DNA from: JAVBLG01 sp031553655 | GTDB taxonomy: Bacteria; Desulfobacterota; Desulfovibrionia; Desulfovibrionales; Desulfovibrionaceae | Assembly (NCBI GenBank): GCA_031553655.1 | Contig: JAVBLG010000043.1 | Coordinates: 1-23,652, forward strand | Direction: 5' to 3' | Length of the DNA stretch: 23,652 bases | Shown: piece by piece, positions 15,642-23,514 of the stretch | How positions within the stretch are numbered: the stretch's first letter is position 1 | Layout of the letters: each line of letters starts with the position of its first letter | Notes under the pieces: generated by a model | Databases searched by the model: none | What the model saw: only the letters and a program-made list of their open reading frames with translations | What the model was told of the DNA's origin: nothing | Translations under genes and position numbers: made by a program

Positions 15642-17810
15642 ATGAAATACGTCATCATTTCCAATCGTCTTCCGGTTACGGTGGTTGACAGAGGCGAAAA
15701 GTTGAAAATCGAGCGCAGCGGCGGCGGGCTGGCCACCGGGCTTGATTCCTTAGAAACAAAGGTTGAAAAACACTGGATCGGTTGGGCCGGACTGCATGTG
15801 GAGGATGAAGATAAAAAGAATAAAATCAGCGCGCACCTGAAAAAAAAACTGCTTCATCCCGTTTTTTTAAGCCCGGAGCAAATTCAAGATTATTACGAGG
15901 GCTACAGCAACACGACCTTATGGCCGTTATGTCATTATTTTTTCAGTTATATATCCCATGATGAAAAATACTGGAAAGCCTACAGCCAAGTCAATGCGTT
16001 ATTTTGCGAACAGGCGCTGCGCATTCTCGAACCAGGCGATATGGTATGGATTCACGACTACCAACTTATGCTGCTTCCGGCCATGATCAGGGAACGCATG
16101 CCCGAGGCCAGCATAGGCTATTTTCACCACATTCCTTTTCCCAGTTATGAGCTTTTCCGCTGCCTGCCCGAGCGGGCGGAAATATTGCAAGGCCTGCTAG
16201 GCGCGGATTTGATCGCTTTTCATACCCACGACTATGCCCGGCACTTCATAAGCGCCCTTTATCGCGTTCTGGGCCTGGATTGCCGCCTTGATGAAGTGCA
16301 GCTTGAAAACAGAACCGCGCGTATTGAGGCTTTTCCCATGGGCATCAATTATGAATTGTACCGCGACGCCATGGACATGCCCGAAACCCGTGCTTTTGCC
16401 GAAGAGCTGAAGCAAATTGCCGGCGACAGCAAAATAATTCTGTCTGTGGATCGCCTGGATTACAGCAAGGGCATTTTGTTCCGTCTGGAAGGCTTTGCCG
16501 CCTTTTTGGAGAACAACCCCGAATTGCGCGGTAAGGTTACCCTGCTGATGGTGGTGGCTCCATCAAGGGACAATGTCGAAAAATACGCCGAACTCAAAAC
16601 AGAAATTGACAAGACCATAGGCGCGATTAACGGCGCATATACAGCCGTCGGCTGGATTCCCGTACATTATTTTTATCGCTCTTTTTCCTTTCATGAAGTT
16701 TCAGCTATGTACAATATAGCCGACATTGCCCTGGTCACCCCGCTGCGCGACGGCATGAATCTGGTGGCAAAGGAATATCTGGCGGCCAAACGCGATCGCC
16801 CCGGAGTGCTGATTCTAAGCGAAATGGCCGGAGCGGTCATTGAACTTTCCGAGGCAATAATTGTAAATCCAACAAATACCAAAGAATTGTCGGAAGCAAT
16901 ACACAAAGCCGTAATAATGCCAGAAGAAGAGCAGCTTGCTTCTTTACGTAAGATGCAATCAACTATTTCACGTCGCGATGTATATCGCTGGTCCAGAGAT
17001 TTTATGGGCGAGCTGCTGAAAACAAAAAGACGCAATGACGAGCTTTCAGCCAAAATCCTGCAAAAAGAAAATCTGGACCATATATTGGATGTTTACCGCA
17101 TGGCCGCCAACCGTCTGCTGGTGCTGGATTATGACGGTACGCTGGTCCCATTTTCCAAAGATCCGGAATTGGCCCTGCCCACCACGGAATTACGCGACAT
17201 TCTGGCCACACTGGCCGAAAACAAACGTAATAAGGTAATTATTTGCAGCGGACGCGATAAAAAAACTCTGGAATCATGGCTGGGCGATCTTGATATAGGG
17301 CTTTCAGCAGAGCATGGGGTGTTTTACCGCGAAAACGGGGAGTGGCACGGCAGCATGCCGGAGATGACCTGGCATGAGGAAATATTTGAAATATTGGAGC
17401 AGATAAGAGAGCGCACCCCGCGCTCGCACATTGAAGAAAAAAATACGGCTATGGTCTGGCATTACCGCCAGGTGGATCACTGGCTGGCCGAACTCAGAGT
17501 AAACCAACTGCTCGGCGCGCTGGTAACCACCTGCTCGCGGCTGGGTTTGCAAATTATGCGCGGGGACAAAATCGTGGAAATAAAGCTGGCTGAATACAAC
17601 AAAGGCACAGAAATTAAACGCCTGCTGGCTCTGAACAATCATGATTTTATCATGGCCATGGGTGACGACACCACCGACGAGGACATGTTCAGGGCGCTTC
17701 CGCCCGAAGCCGTAACCATAAAGGTGGGCCGGTTTTCCGATGCCGCGCGCTATACCATTCCGGCGCAAGGGAGGGTTCTTCCATTTTTGCGGGCGCTTTG
17801 TGGAGTTTAG
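15642..17810 (+). CDS. otsAB: Fused trehalose-6-phosphate synthase/phosphatase
   Basis: A 722-aa cytosolic bifunctional enzyme that makes trehalose from UDP-glucose and glucose-6-phosphate. The GT20 domain (about 1-465) shows ISNRLPV, GGGLATGL at 28-35, WIHDYQLMLLP at 136-146, the donor-binding Arg271 and Lys276 in VDRLDYSKG, and LRDGMNLVAKEYL. The C-terminal HAD phosphatase (about 485-722) has LDYDGT at 495-500 (nucleophile Asp496, acid Asp498) and GDDTTDEDMF at 674-683. Both active sites look complete. In E. coli these are two proteins, and fusions are common in eukaryotes and occur in some bacteria. ATG 15642 has GGAGG five bases upstream. Trehalose protects against osmotic and desiccation stress. 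The divergent GH15 gene may recycle it. Confidence 0.95.
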   Translation: MKYVIISNRLPVTVVDRGEKLKIERSGGGLATGLDSLETKVEKHWIGWAGLHVEDEDKKNKISAHLKKKLLHPVFLSPEQIQDYYEGYSNTTLWPLCHYFFSYISHDEKYWKAYSQVNALFCEQALRILEPGDMVWIHDYQLMLLPAMIRERMPEASIGYFHHIPFPSYELFRCLPERAEILQGLLGADLIAFHTHDYARHFISALYRVLGLDCRLDEVQLENRTARIEAFPMGINYELYRDAMDMPETRAFAEELKQIAGDSKIILSVDRLDYSKGILFRLEGFAAFLENNPELRGKVTLLMVVAPSRDNVEKYAELKTEIDKTIGAINGAYTAVGWIPVHYFYRSFSFHEVSAMYNIADIALVTPLRDGMNLVAKEYLAAKRDRPGVLILSEMAGAVIELSEAIIVNPTNTKELSEAIHKAVIMPEEEQLASLRKMQSTISRRDVYRWSRDFMGELLKTKRRNDELSAKILQKENLDHILDVYRMAANRLLVLDYDGTLVPFSKDPELALPTTELRDILATLAENKRNKVIICSGRDKKTLESWLGDLDIGLSAEHGVFYRENGEWHGSMPEMTWHEEIFEILEQIRERTPRSHIEEKNTAMVWHYRQVDHWLAELRVNQLLGALVTTCSRLGLQIMRGDKIVEIKLAEYNKGTEIKRLLALNNHDFIMAMGDDTTDEDMFRALPPEAVTIKVGRFSDAARYTIPAQGRVLPFLRALCGV

Positions 17811-17913
17811 ACGTGCCGTGATACTTCGTCAAACAGCGTTTTTTGTCCCAATCGTGTACCGAAGAGTACACTCATTTCACAAAAAACTTGTTTTCCTCGT
17901 CTGACGGCACGCC
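17811..17913. repeat. Nested symmetric inverted repeat directly after otsAB
   Basis: Three inverted pairs share one centre. The outer pair is CGTGCCGT (17812-17819) with ACGGCACG (17904-17911), the middle GTTTTTTGT (17838-17846) with ACAAAAAAC (17879-17887), and the inner GTGTAC (17854-17859) with GTACAC (17866-17871) around a six-base loop. The gaps between middle and inner arms are seven bases on each side. The T-run is on the 5' arm and the A-run on the 3' arm, opposite to a bidirectional terminator. It begins one base after the otsAB stop. It could be an mRNA 3' structure, a MITE-like element or a cruciform. Confidence 0.65.
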
Positions 17914-17939
17914 TAACTTCCGCAAAATTGATGACTTGT

Positions 17940-18060
17940 TTACTGTAATATTGCAAAAGCCCTCAAGATGTCCGGCTTGAAATTTCAGGGCTGACGCGCC
18001 TCAACTATGCAAAATAAGATGCGCCGGCCCTGCTTGAAATTTTCAGATAGTAGAGTTGAA
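17940..18060. repeat. Tandem motif and hairpins in the gap before the zinc-ribbon gene
   Basis: GCTTGAAATTTCAG (17975-17988) recurs as GCTTGAAATTTTCAG (18032-18046), 57 bases apart. The first copy sits in a stem formed by AGCCCT (17958-17963) with AGGGCT (17987-17992) and CAAG (17964-17967) with CTTG (17976-17979). Together with the nested repeat this accounts for most of the 347-bp gene-free stretch 17811-18157. From about 18060 to 18157 I see only AT-rich sequence that probably holds the promoter of the next gene. Confidence 0.4.
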
Positions 18061-18157
18061 ACTTGAGTCCGCACGATTATTCCTGTAAAAAGGTTGGTTC
18101 GACCTATCGACATTTTGTAATAATTCCAATTTTACTCGCCCGAGGCATTGTTGCTTT

Positions 18158-19213
18158 ATGAATATCAGTTGCCCACAATGCGGTTTTACCAGAACCGTAA
18201 ATGAAAACCGTCTGGCCTCGGCCACAGTGCTGGCCACTTGCCCCAAATGCGGTCATTCTTTTCGAATTTACAGAGAAGACGGCCGTACCGAGTTGCTTCC
18301 TCCGCCCAATGGCAAACCCGCTTTTGACTCCGGGGGGCCCGACGATCCTCTGCCGCCCGGAGCGGTGGTGCCCGGCGGCGGAACCCCGGCCGGAAATGAA
18401 GCGCAAGCCGCGCGCAATGAAAACAATGAGGGACGGCCCCAAAGCTCCTCGGAACAAGAAAAAAACGAGCGCTCAGGCAAAGCTTCCTCCGAGCAGGATG
18501 AATTGGACGAGTTGCGCAAAAACGCCGCGGATGCCTACCGCCGACAGGCCGAAAACGCCGACGCGGAAAACGGGGATACCGGGGAAGACGGCTTTGCTCT
18601 TGAGAATCCCTGGGAGCATCCCGGCGACAATGGCAGGCTGAATGATTTTTATCAAACTTGCGTACGGGTCATGTTTGCCGCTCCGCGCTTTTTCAGCGGT
18701 CTTTCCACAACCTCGTCGCGGCCTAAAGCTTTCGCTTTTTTCATTCTGGTGACCGTAATCCAGATTATAGTCGAACGCCTGTGGGGCGGAGTTTTCATGT
18801 CGTATTTCGCCGGGTCCGCAGATCCACAATTAGACAAACTTCTGCAAATGCTGGCGCCTGACACCAGTATGGCCCTTCTCCTGATCAGCCGCGTAGCCTC
18901 GTCAACCTTGCAGCTGTTTTTTGACGCGGCAGTCTTCCATTTGGCCTTCAGGCTGATTGTGGGCAAAAAAGCCGACTTTTACCTGATATTTCTTGTGTTG
19001 TGTTACAGCACGGCTCCCGCCTTGCTCTGTCTGGTGCCGCTCATTGGCTCCATAGCGGGCTTCATATGGGCTGCCGCCTGCGGTTTTGTAGGGTGCCGAT
19101 ATGCACTGCGCGTATCTTGGGGGCAAACTGCCATGTCTATGGTTCCCATATATCTCATAGGAATATTCACAGTGCTTTACCTGGGCAGAGCCTTACAGGC
19201 TACGCTGAACTAA
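18158..19213 (+). CDS. Zinc-ribbon and Yip1-domain membrane protein
   Basis: A 351-aa protein with an N-terminal MJ0042-type zinc ribbon: Cys5-x2-Cys8 and Cys28-x2-Cys31 (CPQC, CPKC). It is followed by a long polar, low-complexity linker (about 45-160, rich in Glu, Asn, Pro and Gly) and a C-terminal membrane domain with about five hydrophobic segments (about 185-350) that resembles the Yip1 family. The ribbon would lie in the cytosol, tethered to the membrane by the flexible linker. The function is unknown. Such ribbon-plus-membrane proteins occur in deltaproteobacteria. The ribosome site is weak (GAGG 12 bases before ATG 18158). It is followed after three bases by the small 19217 gene and probably heads the operon running to the sigma-54 regulator. 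Confidence 0.75.
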   Translation: MNISCPQCGFTRTVNENRLASATVLATCPKCGHSFRIYREDGRTELLPPPNGKPAFDSGGPDDPLPPGAVVPGGGTPAGNEAQAARNENNEGRPQSSSEQEKNERSGKASSEQDELDELRKNAADAYRRQAENADAENGDTGEDGFALENPWEHPGDNGRLNDFYQTCVRVMFAAPRFFSGLSTTSSRPKAFAFFILVTVIQIIVERLWGGVFMSYFAGSADPQLDKLLQMLAPDTSMALLLISRVASSTLQLFFDAAVFHLAFRLIVGKKADFYLIFLVLCYSTAPALLCLVPLIGSIAGFIWAAACGFVGCRYALRVSWGQTAMSMVPIYLIGIFTVLYLGRALQATLN

Positions 19214-19216
19214 ACC

Positions 19217-19615
19217 ATGCCTACAGCCGGAACCCAAAACCGGACAACCAAGCCGGGTCGTACTGAATGTGGACGTGCCATGCTGAAAAAAATCATGCTG
19301 TGGTGGCGGGAATTCGTCAAGAGGCGTAAAAATGCCGATGCAATTTCGCCTAGGACAATACGCAACATGGCCAATGAACTTGAGCATCTAGCTGAACTTA
19401 CCAGCTATTCGCAACTGCTTTCGGGGCGGGAGGCACGACATTTGCATTCTTTACGCGAGGTAGTCCGGAATTTGAAACAAATGGTTGATGAGCCGCAATT
19501 CTGCCGGCTTTCAGCCGACAGGCGACTGGCTCTGCACCACAGCCTGCAAAACTCGCGGCAAAAGCTTCTGGACTCTATTCAGGCCGCCGAAAGCCCCACG
19601 GAGAGAATTCAATGA
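19217..19615 (+). CDS. Small helical protein of unknown function
   Basis: I do not recognise this 132-aa protein. It is basic and predicted mainly helical, with a heptad-like stretch from about 45 to 120 (LEHLAELTSYSQLLSGRE, then LREVVRNLKQMVDE). It has no signal peptide or membrane segment. The start is uncertain: ATG 19217 follows the previous stop by three bases, while ATG 19280 (giving MLKKIMLWWREFVKRR) would yield a 111-aa protein with a basic amphipathic N-terminus that could sit on the membrane. Its TGA overlaps the lipoprotein ATG (ATGA at 19612-19615), so translation is probably coupled. Being wedged between a membrane protein and a lipoprotein in one operon suggests an envelope role. 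Confidence 0.65.
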   Translation: MPTAGTQNRTTKPGRTECGRAMLKKIMLWWREFVKRRKNADAISPRTIRNMANELEHLAELTSYSQLLSGREARHLHSLREVVRNLKQMVDEPQFCRLSADRRLALHHSLQNSRQKLLDSIQAAESPTERIQ

Positions 19616-20391
19616 GCCAAATGTTCCACACTTGCGACATCACTTCCATTTTCCGCCGGTTTTCCGGCATCGCGTCACGTTTCCCGCGCGCCCTGGCCCC
19701 GCACATGGCCCTGACGCTGCTCTGCCTGCTCATGCTTGGAGGCTGCGGCTACGGCATCAGCTCCAGAGGCGACATGTCCTTTCCCCTGCAAATTCAGTAT
19801 AATGACTGGGTGAGCTTCAGCCCGCTGCAAATCAGCGTACAGCCCAATGCCACCCCCGATCATGCGCCAAAAGCCCTGATGGTGCCTTTGCGTTGCACTC
19901 AGGAAATAGCCTACCCCGACAGTATCAGCCGCAACCTTACCCGCAGCATCTGGCAGGAGTGGCTCAGCCTGCGTCCATTTTCCGTGCTGGAATATGACAG
20001 CCAGGCCCCGCTGTTCAGACCGGAAACGGCGATTGCCCTGGCCAAACGCAAAGGCGCGGAACTTGTGGTGGGCGGCTACATCACCCACTATATGGACGGT
20101 GGCAGCGTTGGTGACTCCACCGCTTCCATCCAGATAGAAATTTATGAGGTAGCCACCGGAAATATGCTCTGGTCAATGGCCCAGGCCGGGCAAATGGAAA
20201 AGAACCGCGCCGCCGACTTTTACTTCCTGGCAGTAAAACCTATTTTGCCAGCTGACGCGGCGGCTTTCATAATACAAGGTTTGGCCCACAATATGGGCAA
20301 AAAAGTGGCTGATTGGTCCAATCGCGTAAAGGAAAAGAGCACCGGGCAGAAGATGAAGGATGCCGTGGGGATTGATGGAAAAGCTTTTTAG
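19612..20391 (+). CDS. Outer-membrane lipoprotein of unknown function
   Basis: A 259-aa lipoprotein precursor. The hydrophobic stretch ALTLLCLLML is followed by the lipobox LGGC, placing the acylated Cys at residue 45. The residue after it is Gly, so no Asp-type inner-membrane retention signal is seen. The n-region is unusually long (about 30 residues). ATG 19612 is still preferred because GGAGA lies upstream at normal distance and ATG 19705 has none. The mature part alternates strands and helices, with AELVVGGYITHYMDGGS and IQIEIYEVATGNMLWS resembling the CsgG/LpoB/GNA1162-type lipoprotein fold, a low-confidence resemblance. It overlaps the preceding gene by four bases, and the histidine kinase gene follows 45 bases later, so it could be a sensory partner of that kinase. 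Confidence 0.8.
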   Translation: MSQMFHTCDITSIFRRFSGIASRFPRALAPHMALTLLCLLMLGGCGYGISSRGDMSFPLQIQYNDWVSFSPLQISVQPNATPDHAPKALMVPLRCTQEIAYPDSISRNLTRSIWQEWLSLRPFSVLEYDSQAPLFRPETAIALAKRKGAELVVGGYITHYMDGGSVGDSTASIQIEIYEVATGNMLWSMAQAGQMEKNRAADFYFLAVKPILPADAAAFIIQGLAHNMGKKVADWSNRVKEKSTGQKMKDAVGIDGKAF

Positions 20392-20414
20392 CCTGCCGGC
20401 TGCGCCGTCAGGCT
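20390..20414 (+). repeat. Hairpin between the lipoprotein and histidine kinase genes
   Basis: AGCCTG (20390-20395) pairs with CAGGCT (20409-20414), and inside it GGC (20398-20400) pairs with GCC (20404-20406) around TGC, with two-base internal loops. The stem starts within the lipoprotein stop codon. There is no T-run. It could set relative expression within the operon, since the kinase ATG at 20437 lacks a recognisable ribosome site. Confidence 0.4.
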
Positions 20415-20436
20415 GGCGGCCCATGCGCCGAACATT

Positions 20437-21489
20437 ATGTTAAACACAAAAATATACATATTTTTGGCTCTTGCCATGCTGTTGCTGGCGGCCCTTTGCG
20501 GGGCCGCCGCGCTCATGCATCTGGCCATTCACCCCGGAGCGGTTTTCCTGCCGCTGAAAACCTGGGCCGGGGCCATAATTTTTATATCGCTTGCCGGAAC
20601 AGGCGCTCTGGTCTGGCTGGTGTTCTTCCGCATTCTGCGCGGCATCCGCCACTTGAACCATGAGCTTGGAGGAAAGAGCGGCTCTGGCGACGAATTGACC
20701 TCCCTGGCCCGCAGAGTCAGGCGCATCAACGAATCAATGCAGATGGCCCGCGCCGAGCTTGAAGAAAGCCACGAAACCCTGCGTCATACCGAAAAAATGG
20801 CCCTCACCGGCAAGCTGGCCGCCGGAGTGGCCCACTCCATCCGTAACCCCCTCACCGGGGTAAAAATGCGCCTTTTTTCCCTACGCAAAGGATTGGAGCT
20901 TAATGATCGCCAGCAAGAAGACTTTGCGGCCATCCACGATGCCATCAAACATATGGAAGGGATTATTTCCAACTTTCTGGCTTTTTCCCGCAGGCCTAAA
21001 CTGAGCATGGCCCCGGCCAGCATCACGGAAATAGTGGATAATACGCTCACGCTGATCAAGCCGCGCCTCGAAGCCTTCCGGGTGGAGGTGAAGCTGCACC
21101 GCGCCGACGTAATTCCTATAGCCCTGGCCGATGCCGAGCAAATCCGCGAAGCCCTGGTTAACTTGATTATCAATGCCTGCGAAGCCATGGACGGCGGCGG
21201 AACAATCACCATAACTGAAGAGGCCGGCCAACTGGCCCCTCTGGGCCGGGTGGTGGTAGTGCGTATAGCCGACACCGGGCCGGGCATTCCCCAGGAAATG
21301 CTCGACGCCGTGTTCCAGCCTTTTGTGAGCACCAAACCAGAAGGCACGGGCCTGGGTTTGCCCATAGCCAAGCGTATTTTTGAAGAACACGGCGGCTGGC
21401 TTCATGCCCATGTGCTGCCCGGCCGAGGAACAACTTTCGCGGCGGTACTTCCGGCGCAAAAGGACGATTACGTATGGGTTCGATCCTGA
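20437..21489 (+). CDS. NtrB-like membrane sensor histidine kinase
   Basis: A 350-aa kinase with two membrane segments (about 6-28 and 44-66) enclosing only about 15 periplasmic residues, so it probably senses membrane or internal signals or a partner protein. A short HAMP-like or coiled linker leads to the dimerisation domain, with phospho-acceptor His133 in AAGVAHSIRNPLTG. The ATPase domain has the N box NLIINACEAM (Asn246), G1 DTGPGIP (279-285), F box FQPFVSTK and G2 GTGLGL (303-308). All catalytic boxes are intact, and the NtrB-type H box fits a sigma-54 regulator partner. ATG 20437 has no clear ribosome site. Its 3' end overlaps the response regulator gene by 16 bp. Confidence 0.93.
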   Translation: MLNTKIYIFLALAMLLLAALCGAAALMHLAIHPGAVFLPLKTWAGAIIFISLAGTGALVWLVFFRILRGIRHLNHELGGKSGSGDELTSLARRVRRINESMQMARAELEESHETLRHTEKMALTGKLAAGVAHSIRNPLTGVKMRLFSLRKGLELNDRQQEDFAAIHDAIKHMEGIISNFLAFSRRPKLSMAPASITEIVDNTLTLIKPRLEAFRVEVKLHRADVIPIALADAEQIREALVNLIINACEAMDGGGTITITEEAGQLAPLGRVVVVRIADTGPGIPQEMLDAVFQPFVSTKPEGTGLGLPIAKRIFEEHGGWLHAHVLPGRGTTFAAVLPAQKDDYVWVRS

Positions 21490-22898
21490 TTGTGGACGAC
21501 GATCATCACCTGCGGCAAAGCTTTACCAGGCTGTTGCAGGAAGAAGGCTATACTGTGTCCAGCGCCGCTTCCGGTGAACAGGGGCTGGAGCTGGCCCGCC
21601 GTAATCCGCCGGACTGCGTAGTTATGGACATACGCATGCCGGGCATGGACGGCCTGTCCGCCATGCGGGCCATGCGCGAAATGGACGAACGCCTGCCCAT
21701 AATCATCATGACCGCCTTTTCCTCCACCGACACGGCCATAGAAGCCACCAAGCTCGGCGCCTTCGACTATATGGTCAAGCCATTTGAAGTGCAGGACATG
21801 CTCGACCTCATCCGCGAGGCTGTGGAGGCCGGGCGGCGCATGAAGGGCAAAGTGGTCATAGCCGAAACAGCGGAGGACGAAGTCGCCGACGCCGACGCCA
21901 TTATAGGCAAAAGCCGCGCCATGACCGATTTGTACAAATCAATAGGCCGGGTGGCTCCCACCGACGCCCTGGTGCTGATACGCGGCGAATCGGGCACAGG
22001 CAAGGAGCTTGTGGCCAGGGCCATCTATCAGCACAGCGCCAGGGCGCGCAAGCCCTATGTAGTGATTAACTGCGTGGCTATTCCCCACACTTTGCTTGAA
22101 AGCGAGCTTTTCGGCTATGAAAAAGGCGCGTTCACCGGGGCCACGGCCCGCAGAATAGGCAAAATCGAGCAGGCCTCAGGCGGCACTGTTTTTTTGGATG
22201 AAATCGGCGACATGCCGCCTTCGGTGCAGGCCAAGCTGCTGCGGCTTCTGCAGGAAAAACAGATTGAACGCCTGGGAGGGCGCGAAACAATTGATGTGGA
22301 CGTGCGCATTCTGGCCGCCACCAATGCCGATCTGGAGGCGGCGGTAAGCGCCGGAACTTTTCGTGAAGATTTGTATTACCGGCTGAAAGTGGTATCGCTG
22401 CATCTGCCCCCGCTGCGGGAACGCAAGGAAGATATTCCGCTTCTGGCCTCCTGGTTTCTGGCTCGCCAGGCCAGATCCATGGGCAAGACCGACCCCGGCC
22501 TGGACGCGGTAGTTGGCGACTACCTGAGTTCCCTGCCCTGGCCCGGCAACGTGCGCGAGCTGTCCAACGCCATGCAGAAGGCCCTGGTGTTGTGTCGGGG
22601 AGCCGGGCTTTCCATCGATGACGTGCGCCAGGCTTTGCCTGTCGCGCCCAAACCACAGGATTCGGCCGGATTTTCCACAGAGCTTTCCACCCATATTCGC
22701 GGCATTCTGGAAAACAGCCCCCACAATGCCTTTGACGCGCTCATGGATTTCATGGGCCACGCCATTCTGCGTGAAGCCCTGCTACTCACCGGCGGCAATC
22801 GCTCGCAAGCCGCCAGACTTCTGGGGTTGTCCCGCCCCACCCTGCTGGCCCGCATGGATAAATACGGCTTAAAAATAGAGACCAGTATTAAAGATTGA
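21474..22898 (+). CDS. NtrC-family sigma-54-dependent response regulator
   Basis: A 474-aa regulator that activates RNA polymerase-sigma54 promoters when phosphorylated. The receiver domain (about 3-120) has the acidic cluster DDD at 8-10, phospho-acceptor Asp52 in VMDIRMPG, Thr80 and Lys102. The AAA+ domain (about 143-380) shows Walker A GESGTGKE at 171-178, the sigma-54 contact loop GAFTGA at 218-223 and Walker B VFLDEIGD at 239-246. A C-terminal Fis-type helix-turn-helix covers about 430-470 (GGNRSQAARLLGLSRPTL). All key residues are present. AAGGA nine bases before the ATG and a 16-bp overlap with the kinase gene indicate a coupled pair. Target genes are unknown. I saw no convincing -24/-12 promoter in the gaps I inspected, but I did not scan exhaustively. 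Confidence 0.95.
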   Translation: MGSILIVDDDHHLRQSFTRLLQEEGYTVSSAASGEQGLELARRNPPDCVVMDIRMPGMDGLSAMRAMREMDERLPIIIMTAFSSTDTAIEATKLGAFDYMVKPFEVQDMLDLIREAVEAGRRMKGKVVIAETAEDEVADADAIIGKSRAMTDLYKSIGRVAPTDALVLIRGESGTGKELVARAIYQHSARARKPYVVINCVAIPHTLLESELFGYEKGAFTGATARRIGKIEQASGGTVFLDEIGDMPPSVQAKLLRLLQEKQIERLGGRETIDVDVRILAATNADLEAAVSAGTFREDLYYRLKVVSLHLPPLRERKEDIPLLASWFLARQARSMGKTDPGLDAVVGDYLSSLPWPGNVRELSNAMQKALVLCRGAGLSIDDVRQALPVAPKPQDSAGFSTELSTHIRGILENSPHNAFDALMDFMGHAILREALLLTGGNRSQAARLLGLSRPTLLARMDKYGLKIETSIKD

Positions 22899-22922
22899 TT
22901 TGTTCTTCAGCAAGAAAAACAC

Positions 22923-22973
22923 GAAAATGGAATCGTTGATAGCCAAAAGAGGCCCATCTCCGATTCCATTTTC
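22923..22973 (-). terminator. Long-stem terminator for the DinB-like gene
   Basis: GAAAATGGAATCG (22923-22935) and CGATTCCATTTTC (22961-22973) form a perfect 13-bp stem. Within the 25-base loop GAT/ATC and GCC/GGC can extend the pairing. On the minus strand the stem is followed by GTGTTTTTCTTG, so it best fits termination of the minus-strand gene ending at 23010. It also lies 24 bp past the plus-strand regulator gene and may serve both. Confidence 0.65.
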
Positions 22974-23009
22974 AATGTCTGACGCCGCTGAAAGGCAAAA
23001 TACGCTTTT

Positions 23010-23489
23010 TTAGAAAATACCCTTAAGGCCGTTCTCGCGCAAAGCCGCATCACAAGCCCCGAAGTGGTAGTAAAGATGCCCGGCAATCAGTGACAAGGTG
23101 CCCGCATGAGTCATTTCCGCACCTATACGTCCGGACAGCCCGGCATTTTTTTTGCCGAGGTCGGCGTCGGAAATACCCTTCACATACGCGCGCACAAGTT
23201 CCTTCATCTTTTGGCTCACAACCTTTATTTCGTCTTTGGACGGAGTAAATTGGGCTACTTCCTTAAGGCCGCCCACCGCCGGATCAAAAGGCGCGGGCAA
23301 TTCTTTTTCTCCTTCCTGAAGCACAAAAAATACCGTGCTTCCAAAGCCGTGGTAAAGATGCTGCCACACCGGCCAGCCGCCGAATTTTTTGCCCCAGATA
23401 TCTTCGGGGCAGGCTTCGATAAAAGCGTCAGCCAGGCCGAAAACGCGCTCAATGCCGCCGGACAGGCTTTCTGTTACGGGATTTGACAT
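23010..23489 (-). CDS. DinB/YfiT-superfamily protein
   Basis: A 159-aa four-helix-bundle protein of the DinB superfamily, a group of mostly metal-dependent enzymes including thiol transferases. Likely metal-binding histidines are in WQHLYHGFGS (His44, His47) and GHLYYHFGACD (His138, His142), the two places where the family's triad lies. The length matches the family. ATG 23489 is well supported by AGGAG six bases upstream (23500-23496). Only 25 bases upstream of the start remain before the G homopolymer, so the promoter is missing. It is convergent with the sigma-54 regulator gene. The exact reaction cannot be inferred. Confidence 0.78.
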   Translation of the reverse strand: MSNPVTESLSGGIERVFGLADAFIEACPEDIWGKKFGGWPVWQHLYHGFGSTVFFVLQEGEKELPAPFDPAVGGLKEVAQFTPSKDEIKVVSQKMKELVRAYVKGISDADLGKKNAGLSGRIGAEMTHAGTLSLIAGHLYYHFGACDAALRENGLKGIF

Positions 23490-23514
23490 GATGAACTCCT
23501 TTAAAAAATTTTAT

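Noticed and set aside
18090..18107. GGTTCGA resembling a tRNA T-loop
   Set aside because: No acceptor, D or anticodon stems can be built around it, and no CCA end follows.
20784..21371. 195-codon open frame antisense to the histidine kinase
   Set aside because: It mirrors the GC-rich codon pattern of the kinase gene, and the composition (Ser, Arg and Met rich) is typical of an antisense shadow.
22132..22760. Two long overlapping frames antisense to the sigma-54 regulator
   Set aside because: The regulator has every family motif on the plus strand, and the antisense frames show none.
101..23514. CRISPR array, insertion sequence or prophage
   Set aside because: No regularly spaced direct repeats, transposase or integrase motifs, or phage structural genes were seen. 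The only repeats are the intergenic ones listed.
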